DNA from: Chloroflexota bacterium
GTDB lineage: Bacteria > Chloroflexota > Anaerolineae > B4-G1 > SLSP01
DNA length: 14,522 nt
NCBI GenBank assembly: GCA_022707725.1
Contig: JAKJAB010000059.1
Coordinates: 1-14,522 of the forward strand
Reading direction: 5' to 3'
Positions 7,142 through 11,838 of the stretch are shown here, one piece after another. The position numbers were made by a program, and so were the translations under genes. Each line of letters opens with the position of its first letter. Position 1 is the stretch's first letter. Below the pieces are notes generated by a model. The model was not told the origin of the DNA and searched no databases. It was given only the letters and a program-made list of their open reading frames with translations.

Positions 7142-7942
7142 CTAAATCCGCTGAGCATCTTTGACCCAATCGTAGCCCTTCTCCTCCAACACGTCCACCA
7201 GGCTCGCGTCGCCGGATTGGAAGATGCGTCCGTCGTAGAAGATGTGGACGAACTGCGGGTAGATGTAGTTGAGCAGCCGTTGGTAGTGCGTGATCACGAG
7301 GATTCCCATCCCGAGTTCCTGCTGCAAGCGGTTGATGTTCTCCGAGACGACGCGGATCGCGTCGATGTCCAGGCCAGAGTCGGTCTCGTCGAGGATGGCG
7401 AATTTGGGTTTGAGCAACGCCATTTGGAGAACTTCGGCGCGCTTTTTCTCGCCGCCGGAGAACCCCTCGTTGAGATACCGTTGCAAGAACGCCGGATCCA
7501 TCTTCAGCTTGTCCAGAGCTTCGGTCAGTTCCTTGCGGAACTCGCGGAAGGGAATCAAATGCGCATTGAGCCGTCCGCGCGCGCCGGGTTGCGCTTTGGC
7601 GCTGTAGCCGCGCATCGCGCTGGTCGCCGCGTGAAGGAACGTATTCAGCGTCACGCCGGGCACGGAAACGGGATACTGCATCGCCAAAAAGAGGCCGCGT
7701 CTGGCGCGCTCGTCGGGGGGCAAGGCCAGAAGACTTTCGCCATCGATAAGGACGTCGCCCCGCGTTATCTCGTAATGCGGGTGCCCCGTCAACGCATACG
7801 ACAACGTGCTCTTGCCGGAGCCGTTCGGCCCCATCAGCGCGTGGGTCTCGCCCTGACGCACGACCAGGTTTACGCCTTTGAGAATTGCTTTGCCTTCCAC
7901 ATTGACGTGCAGATCACGAATTTCCAGTGTTACCGGCTCCAT
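7142..7942 (-). CDS. sufC: Fe-S cluster assembly ATPase SufC
   Basis: SufC is the soluble ABC-type ATPase that drives conformational change in the SufBC2D scaffold during Fe-S cluster assembly. The 266-residue protein has every ABC motif: Walker A GPNGSGKS (38-45), Q-loop Q89 in MQYP, signature FSGGEKKR (161-168), Walker B FAILDETDSGLD (181-192) and H-loop H219 in ITHY. FSGGEKKR and DETDSGLDIDA are typical of SufC rather than transporter ATPases. The ATG at 7942 has GGAGG about 8 nt upstream. It is the first gene of the operon, about 85 nt downstream of the predicted transcription start. The last codons and the stop overlap a palindromic repeat. No transmembrane partner gene is nearby, consistent with the Suf role. 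Confidence 0.97.
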   Translation of the reverse strand: MEPVTLEIRDLHVNVEGKAILKGVNLVVRQGETHALMGPNGSGKSTLSYALTGHPHYEITRGDVLIDGESLLALPPDERARRGLFLAMQYPVSVPGVTLNTFLHAATSAMRGYSAKAQPGARGRLNAHLIPFREFRKELTEALDKLKMDPAFLQRYLNEGFSGGEKKRAEVLQMALLKPKFAILDETDSGLDIDAIRVVSENINRLQQELGMGILVITHYQRLLNYIYPQFVHIFYDGRIFQSGDASLVDVLEEKGYDWVKDAQRI

Positions 7943-7965
7943 ACCCTAGTCCTCCACGGCGGTCT

Positions 7966-8031
7966 CAACGGAGTGAACGGATGAAACGGAGAGACAAAAT
8001 AAAAGTCCGCTTGAGTCCGCTAAATCCGTTG
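7966..8031. repeat. palindromic repeat in the sufC leader (copy 2)
   Basis: Arms 7966-7981 (CAACGGAGTGAACGGA) and 8016-8031 (TCCGCTAAATCCGTTG) are inverted copies matching at 13 of 16 positions. The right arm matches 7138-7154 at 16 of 17 positions when extended by one base, and the left arm resembles 7097-7112, so this is a second copy of the sufC-sufB repeat. It would be transcribed as part of the sufC 5' untranslated leader. Confidence 0.65.
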
Positions 8032-8033
8032 AC

Positions 8034-8061
8034 AGTATAGGCGAAACGGGGATTTTGTCAA
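8034..8061 (-). promoter_or_regulatory. suf operon promoter (sigma-70 type)
   Basis: On the minus strand a perfect -35 box TTGACA (8056-8061) and a near-perfect -10 box TATACT (8034-8039) are 16 nt apart. Transcription would start near 8027, giving a leader of about 85 nt before sufC. It sits directly after the terminator of the upstream gene. I see no clear operator for an Fe-S-sensing repressor such as SufR or IscR. Confidence 0.85.
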
Positions 8062-8097
8062 GGTTTTTTCTTACAAATTCAACACCAAATCCCCAGG

Positions 8098-8130
8098 AAA
8101 AAAACGGCCAGCATCGCAATGCTGGCCGTT
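8098..8130 (-). terminator. intrinsic terminator of the Yip1-like gene
   Basis: A perfect 12-bp stem (AACGGCCAGCAT at 8103-8114 with ATGCTGGCCGTT at 8119-8130) closes a 4-nt loop, and on the minus strand it runs straight into seven T residues (complement of 8098-8104). It lies 20 nt after the stop of the upstream gene and separates it from the suf promoter. Confidence 0.93.
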
Positions 8131-8150
8131 GAAATCACAACACGAGTGGG

Positions 8151-8708
8151 CTAACCGCTGAACGCTCCGCTCAACAAACCCGCGCCAATCGCGCCGACGC
8201 CAAAAATCATCCCGATGACCAGGCTGATGATGAAGCCCACAACCCAGCCAATGGCGACCGTGGCAATCGTCTTGCCGGTATCCAGGTCCAGTCCTTCTTG
8301 AATCGCCAGAAAGCCGGTGTAGAGCGAAAATAACCAGGCCAACAGGGAGATGATGGACCCTAAACACGGAATGAACGAGAGAACATTCAACACCAGCGGG
8401 GCCTGCGCAAACCCGATCACGCGCAGCATCTCGCCGAGGGTGGCTTCGCCATGAAAGAGCGTCGTCCCCACGAAGTAGGTCACAGCGGCCCAAACCACCC
8501 AGCTGATGAAGGCGGAAACGATAGCGACTAAGAAAGCAGACACGAAACTGGTGCCGCTTATGAGTGCTCCGATCCCGCCACCAATCGCCGACAGCACCGC
8601 GACAATCGCCACCACCATCGCGGCCTGCGACATCGCCGTTTCATCGGCCTCGACTTCAGCATAAACGCTCTTGTCCAACTTGATCACACGCAGAATTCGA
8701 TCTAGCAT
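8151..8708 (-). CDS. Yip1-family integral membrane protein
   Basis: The 185-residue protein resembles bacterial members of the Yip1 domain family, small polytopic membrane proteins of unknown function. A short charged N-terminus (1-27) beginning MLDRILRVIKLDKSVYAEVE is followed by hydrophobic segments at about 28-50, 55-82, 103-115, 117-137 and 148-172, consistent with five membrane spans. A conserved-looking loop GTTLFHGEATLGEMLRVIGF (81-100) and a Pro-containing span (APLVLNVL) fit the family. There is no cleavable signal peptide. The ATG at 8708 has AAAGGAG 7 nt upstream. It is transcribed alone: a strong terminator follows it and a 709-bp non-coding region precedes it. The family call rests on remembered pattern rather than a search. 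Confidence 0.78.
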   Translation of the reverse strand: MLDRILRVIKLDKSVYAEVEADETAMSQAAMVVAIVAVLSAIGGGIGALISGTSFVSAFLVAIVSAFISWVVWAAVTYFVGTTLFHGEATLGEMLRVIGFAQAPLVLNVLSFIPCLGSIISLLAWLFSLYTGFLAIQEGLDLDTGKTIATVAIGWVVGFIISLVIGMIFGVGAIGAGLLSGAFSG

Positions 8709-8812
8709 TGCTTTGCTCCTTTCAGATATGATAAACGACTGGATTTTGTAAAGCTTGTAACGACCAAGCCTATGTATCTATACGTAATAGTTCGAAAATA
8801 GTATCACTATAC

Positions 8813-8931
8813 TTTCCGCTAAAGTGTGTTTTTAGGCTATTTTCGATGTTATTGTCAGTTTTTGTATGCCATACCTAGTATTTTGATGATCCAAAGACAC
8901 TATATGCAGTGGTGTTTTAAGTTAGCGGAAA
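8813..8931. repeat. inverted repeat bracketing the AT-rich segment
   Basis: TTTCCGCTAA (8813-8822) and TTAGCGGAAA (8922-8931) are perfect inverted copies, 99 bp apart. Adjacent sequences are similar too: GTATCACTATAC on the outer side of the left copy and AAAGTATCAT on the outer side of the right copy. The DNA between them is AT-rich. They could be protein-binding sites or a large stem. Confidence 0.6.
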
Positions 8932-8983
8932 CTAAAGTATCATGAAAAACGAGTTATCCATATTCCACAGTGGAATCTCTGGC

Positions 8984-9005
8984 GGAAAACTGCCGAAAGT
9001 TTTCC
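8984..9005. repeat. short inverted repeat GGAAAACT / AGTTTTCC
   Basis: GGAAAACT (8984-8991) and AGTTTTCC (8998-9005) form a perfect 8-bp inverted repeat with a 6-nt loop. The right arm overlaps the DnaA-box-like TTTTCCACA. The same octamer recurs at 9138-9145 and 9158-9165, suggesting a repeated binding motif in the candidate origin. Confidence 0.6.
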
Positions 9006-9112
9006 ACAGCTCTCACACCCGCTACTATAGGGGGTTCAGCCCCGTACTACCCCAATAGGTGGGAACATCGAAAGTTGCTCATCTCCCCGAAAGCGACTCA
9101 ACCGTGCGAAAC

Positions 9113-9121
9113 TGTGGATAA
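9113..9121 (-). promoter_or_regulatory. perfect DnaA box
   Basis: Read on the minus strand this is TTATCCACA, the exact consensus for the DnaA initiator. A single 9-mer means little alone; the weight comes from the other near-matches within about 250 bp on each side. Confidence 0.6.
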
Positions 9122-9400
9122 CTATAGGGTTTTCGGTGGAAAACTATACGTTTTAGGGGAAAACTTCTTGCGGTTTGCAGGCAAAAAACCTATGCTTGCT
9201 GAGAACGACTCTCACACACAGTGCGATAAGGCATCCTGTGCTTCCCCCCTGAGTACACGAATTCTCCACGTTTTCCCCAACCCTACAATCCGACAAACAG
9301 AATAGCTAGAAACGACGCGTGCCCTGACCGCGATATGTAGGGGCAGTCAACACTTATCCCCACAATCCCCATCCCTACTACGACCACTACATCCTATATC

Positions 9401-9430
9401 TTCATTATTCTTGAAAACTAAAATAATGAA
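9401..9430. repeat. AT-rich inverted repeat across the udg stop codon
   Basis: TTCATTATT (9401-9409) and AATAATGAA (9422-9430) are perfect inverted 9-mers with a 12-nt loop, spanning the stop codon of the uracil glycosylase gene. The stem is weak and no T tract follows on the minus strand, so terminator function is doubtful, but it is the only hairpin I see at the end of this operon. Confidence 0.45.
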
Positions 9431-10035
9431 AGTTGCTCTACATCCGGCGGCGGCGTAAATTCTTCTGGAATCACCTCCCCGTCCAAGAGGGCGCGCAGTC
9501 GGCTAAAATCGGCCTCGACGGTGCTGCGCAAGCTAGGTTGGTGCAGGGCTGCGGCGGGATGGTACATCGGGAAGTAGACCCGCCCGTTCACCTTGCGCGG
9601 CTGTCCGTGGACTACGGAAACCTTCTCGTCGGGGAACGCGCGATTCATCGAGTACCGTCCGAGGGTGACGATGACTTGCGGGTTGATGATTTCGATTTGT
9701 TGGTCCAGATACGGCGCGCACACGTCAACTTCCTCGATTTGCGGTTCGCGGTTCCCGGGCGGGCGGCATTTGATGACGTTCGTGATGTACACCACGCCGC
9801 GATCGATACCTGCTTTTTCCAGCAACTCGTTCAGAAACCGGCCCGCCGCGCCGACGAAGGGGATGCCCTGCTGGTCCTCGTGGAACCCGGGCGCTTCGCC
9901 GATGAACATCAACGTGGCGTTCACCGGCCCATCGCCGGGCACGGCGTGCGTGCGTCCCACGTAAAGCGGACAGAGCTTACACGCTCGAACTTGGTCGTGC
10001 AGGGCTTCCAGCGCCTGTTCTCGGTTGTTGACCAT
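9418..10035 (-). CDS. family 4 uracil-DNA glycosylase, [4Fe-4S] type
   Basis: This enzyme removes uracil from DNA, starting base-excision repair of deaminated cytosine. The 205-residue protein has the family-4 signature: cysteines C19 and C22 (CKLC), C90 (KCRPPGN) and C106 for a [4Fe-4S] cluster, the active-site motif GEAPG (46-50) followed by PFVGAAGRFL (59-68), and the second motif HPAA (159-162). Family 5 is less likely because GEAPG matches family 4. After the catalytic domain a linker (about 187-200) leads to QLSLF at the very end (201-205), which is the bacterial beta-clamp-binding consensus. The ATG at 10035 has AGGAGGG 5 nt upstream. It lies 45 nt after rimI and is the last gene of the helicase-tsaE-tsaB-rimI cluster. 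Its Fe-S cluster would depend on a system such as the Suf machinery encoded nearby. Confidence 0.95.
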   Translation of the reverse strand: MVNNREQALEALHDQVRACKLCPLYVGRTHAVPGDGPVNATLMFIGEAPGFHEDQQGIPFVGAAGRFLNELLEKAGIDRGVVYITNVIKCRPPGNREPQIEEVDVCAPYLDQQIEIINPQVIVTLGRYSMNRAFPDEKVSVVHGQPRKVNGRVYFPMYHPAAALHQPSLRSTVEADFSRLRALLDGEVIPEEFTPPPDVEQLSLF

Positions 10036-10080
10036 AGCTTCCCTCCTGAAAATAGTCGAAAGTTTTGAGAACGCTGTTGG

Positions 10081-10668
10081 TTATGCTGTGTATGTAGGAT
10101 GGGGTTGGAACCGGTGTTCCAACAGAGCGCGACGTTGCTGCAAATAATTGGAATACGCCTGTCCTTCGACGTTAGCGCGCATGTAGTAGGCGTCTTCCCC
10201 GTCGGCGTAGTAGCCCCGCAACTGCGAAACGACGGCGAAGCCATACCTGGTGTAGAGGTTTTGCGCCGCGACGTTTGAAACACGTACTTCCAGCGCCACT
10301 GTGCGCGCGCCGCTGTGGACGGCCTGCTCCAACGCAGTGTGCAGCAGCAACTCGCCCAGCCCCCAACCGCGCCATTCTGGCCGCACCGCCAGCGTGCTGA
10401 CGTGCCCGCTTCCCATTTCGATGCGCACCCCCACAAAACCTACGATTTGCGAGGCCAACGCCGCGCGCCGTTCCGCCCACGTGTGCGTGGGCATAGCGGG
10501 CGTCAGTTGCAGGACGAAGTAGTGCGCGTTGGGGTTGAAATACAGCTCTTGCACGTAGGCTGATTCCGGCCAGGGATCATGAAACACCAATCGGTCAATA
10601 CTGGTGACCGTAGGGATGTCTTTGGCTTCCAAACCCCGAATCTTGAACGGCAACCCATTCTCGTTCAT
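10081..10668 (-). CDS. rimI: GNAT acetyltransferase, RimI type (ribosomal protein S18 N-alpha-acetyltransferase)
   Basis: RimI acetylates the N-terminal alanine of ribosomal protein S18. The 195-residue protein contains a GNAT fold: the acetyl-CoA loop RxxGxG in WRGWGLGELLL (99-109), the strand before it HVSTLAVRPEW (89-99), E127 in VALEVRVSN, and NLYTRYGF (137-144), a RimI-like alpha4 signature. It is longer than the usual 150 or so residues, because of an insertion around 56-72 and a tail after about 165. I chose the ATG at 10668, which overlaps the tsaB stop by 4 nt (ATGA); a longer frame reading back into tsaB is an overprint. The place directly after tsaB is the common rimI position in bacteria, which supports the specific name over a general GNAT enzyme. 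Confidence 0.88.
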   Translation of the reverse strand: MNENGLPFKIRGLEAKDIPTVTSIDRLVFHDPWPESAYVQELYFNPNAHYFVLQLTPAMPTHTWAERRAALASQIVGFVGVRIEMGSGHVSTLAVRPEWRGWGLGELLLHTALEQAVHSGARTVALEVRVSNVAAQNLYTRYGFAVVSQLRGYYADGEDAYYMRANVEGQAYSNYLQQRRALLEHRFQPHPTYTA

Positions 10669-11300
10669 CGCGCATACAGAGGTTGGAGCAACGCCGGATC
10701 GTCGGTCTGCCCGGCGCGCAGGCGCGCCCAGGCCAGGTCCGCCAGGAATCCGGCCCGGCGTAGATGCAACGCCGGCGCAGGGATTGTAAGCTGTGTGTTC
10801 GCCGGCAAATCCGCCGCCTCGATCTCGCCCACGAGCAACGCCGGTTCGTCCATCTGGGCGAACAGCTCCGGCCACGTCCCCAGGAAGACCTCGGTTTCGG
10901 CGCGCCAGCCCTCGTCTCCCCAGCGATAACGGGCGACGCCGGCGCGTTGTCGCCCGGCGGCGAAGGCTGCGTACAGCGGGCGGGTATCGGCGGGCTGCGC
11001 CGCCGCGAGGATGTCCAGCGTGGGGACGCCGACCAGCGGCAGGTGTTGGGCGACGGCCAGCCCTTTCGCCAGCGCCACGCCGATGCGCACGCCGGTGTAC
11101 GACCCCGGTCCGATGCAGACAGCCACGGCGGTTACAGAGGCGGGCGCACACCCGGACGCTTCGAGCATCTGCGCGATGCGCGCCGCGAGCGTCGTCGTGT
11201 GCCGGTTGACGGCCTCCCAGGTGCATTCGCTGCGCAGCGTTTGCCCGTCGTGCAGGGCGATGCTGGCGCGCGCGGTGGCGGTGTCGATGGCGAGTAACAT
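10665..11300 (-). CDS. tsaB: tRNA t6A37 threonylcarbamoyltransferase complex, TsaB subunit
   Basis: TsaB is a catalytically degenerate paralogue of TsaD that assembles the TsaBDE complex making N6-threonylcarbamoyladenosine at tRNA position 37. The 211-residue protein begins MLLAIDTATARASIAL, the ASKHA-fold first strand, and has GPGSYTGVRIG (64-74) followed by KGLAVAQHLPLVGVPTLD (79-96), both diagnostic. The start at ATG 11300 shares one nucleotide with the tsaE stop (TGATG). An in-frame extension upstream is only overprinted tsaE. The 3' end overlaps rimI by 4 nt. The tsaD partner is not in the window. Length and motifs are normal. Confidence 0.95.
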   Translation of the reverse strand: MLLAIDTATARASIALHDGQTLRSECTWEAVNRHTTTLAARIAQMLEASGCAPASVTAVAVCIGPGSYTGVRIGVALAKGLAVAQHLPLVGVPTLDILAAAQPADTRPLYAAFAAGRQRAGVARYRWGDEGWRAETEVFLGTWPELFAQMDEPALLVGEIEAADLPANTQLTIPAPALHLRRAGFLADLAWARLRAGQTDDPALLQPLYAR

Positions 11301-11803
11301 CAGTATCCAGCCAGCTCCTTGCGTAGTTTTTCCTGGATGGCATGGTGATGGTTCCCGTTGGCGCGGAAAGTCAGCGAGCGCCGTTGCTCGTCCAGCGCAC
11401 GCAGCGTTATCCACAGCGCCTCTGCCGGGAAAAGGTCCGCGGCGCGCTCCGCCCATTCCACCACACACACGGCATCCGGATCACCCAGCAATTCTGTCAG
11501 GCCCAGGTGTTCGGCCTCGGCCAGCGAGGCGATGCGGTACAGGTCGATGTGATAGAAATAGTCGGCGTCCTGGTTGTGGGTGTGGCGGCGGACGATGACG
11601 AACGTTGGACTGATGAGCGCCGTCGTTGCGCCCCAGCCAATGCCGATGCCCTGCGCCAGCACGGTTTTCCCTGATCCCAGATTTCCCTCCAGGGCGATGA
11701 CATCTCCGCCAGAAAGCAACATCCCCAGCCGCGCGCCCACGCGGCGCGTCTGCTCCGGGCTGCGGCTGATGAATTCTATGGCGTCTGGACTCAGAATCGG
11801 CAT
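11300..11803 (-). CDS. tsaE: tRNA t6A37 biosynthesis ATPase TsaE
   Basis: TsaE is the P-loop ATPase that resets the TsaBD complex during t6A synthesis. The 167-residue protein shows Walker A GNLGSGKT (40-47), SPTF (65-68), HIDLYR (85-90) and a Walker B-like VVEWAE (114-119), all in family order and spacing. The ATG at 11803 has no good Shine-Dalgarno sequence; instead a perfect TATAAT lies 6 nt upstream, so a leaderless transcript is possible besides read-through from the helicase gene, which ends 12 nt before. The 3' end shares one base with tsaB. Family length is normal and no damage is visible. Confidence 0.95.
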   Translation of the reverse strand: MPILSPDAIEFISRSPEQTRRVGARLGMLLSGGDVIALEGNLGSGKTVLAQGIGIGWGATTALISPTFVIVRRHTHNQDADYFYHIDLYRIASLAEAEHLGLTELLGDPDAVCVVEWAERAADLFPAEALWITLRALDEQRRSLTFRANGNHHHAIQEKLRKELAGY

Positions 11804-11809
11804 AGTTTC

Positions 11810-11838
11810 ATTATACTACAAAGGCGGCATCTTCCAAA
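11810..11838 (-). promoter_or_regulatory. possible internal promoter for tsaE (leaderless)
   Basis: On the minus strand a perfect TATAAT (complement of 11810-11815) stands 6 nt before the tsaE ATG, with a weak -35-like TTGGAA 16 nt further up. Transcription would start at or next to the ATG. The -10 box lies in the 12-nt gap and immediately follows the helicase stop codon. It could be chance in an AT-rich gap. Confidence 0.35.

Larger units (their letters stand above)
8709..9417. other. non-coding region with DnaA-box-like cluster: candidate replication origin
   Basis: No convincing gene lies in these 709 bp. The left part (8761-8940) is AT-rich, 61 of 180 G/C by hand count (34%), in a genome whose genes are near 60% GC, and could act as an unwinding element. 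The right part holds motifs matching or close to the DnaA box TTATCCACA: TTATCCATA (8954-8962), TTTTCCACA (9000-9008), a perfect box on the minus strand (9113-9121), TTTTCCACC on the minus strand (9135-9143), TTTTCCCCA (9271-9279) and TTATCCCCA (9354-9362). The core GGAAAACT recurs at 8984, 9138 and 9158, and inverted at 8998-9005. A perfect 10-nt inverted repeat brackets the AT-rich part. Against origin function, neither dnaA nor dnaN is in the window and genes on both sides point the same way. Confidence 0.5.

Noticed and set aside
9024..9060. GGGG...CCCC stretches as a terminator or G-quadruplex
   Set aside because: The stem is only four base pairs, there is no T tract, and G runs are too few for a quadruplex.
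8970..9305. 111-codon plus-strand open frame in the large intergenic region
   Set aside because: No family resemblance, no ribosome binding site, and it runs through the DnaA-box-like repeats; composition is not that of the genome's genes.
10669..11343. Upstream extension of rimI across tsaB
   Set aside because: The extension is an Arg-rich overprint of tsaB in another frame; GNAT homology begins at ATG 10668.
11301..11468. Upstream extension of tsaB across tsaE
   Set aside because: Residues before MLLAIDTATA are an overprint of tsaE; the family starts at this methionine.
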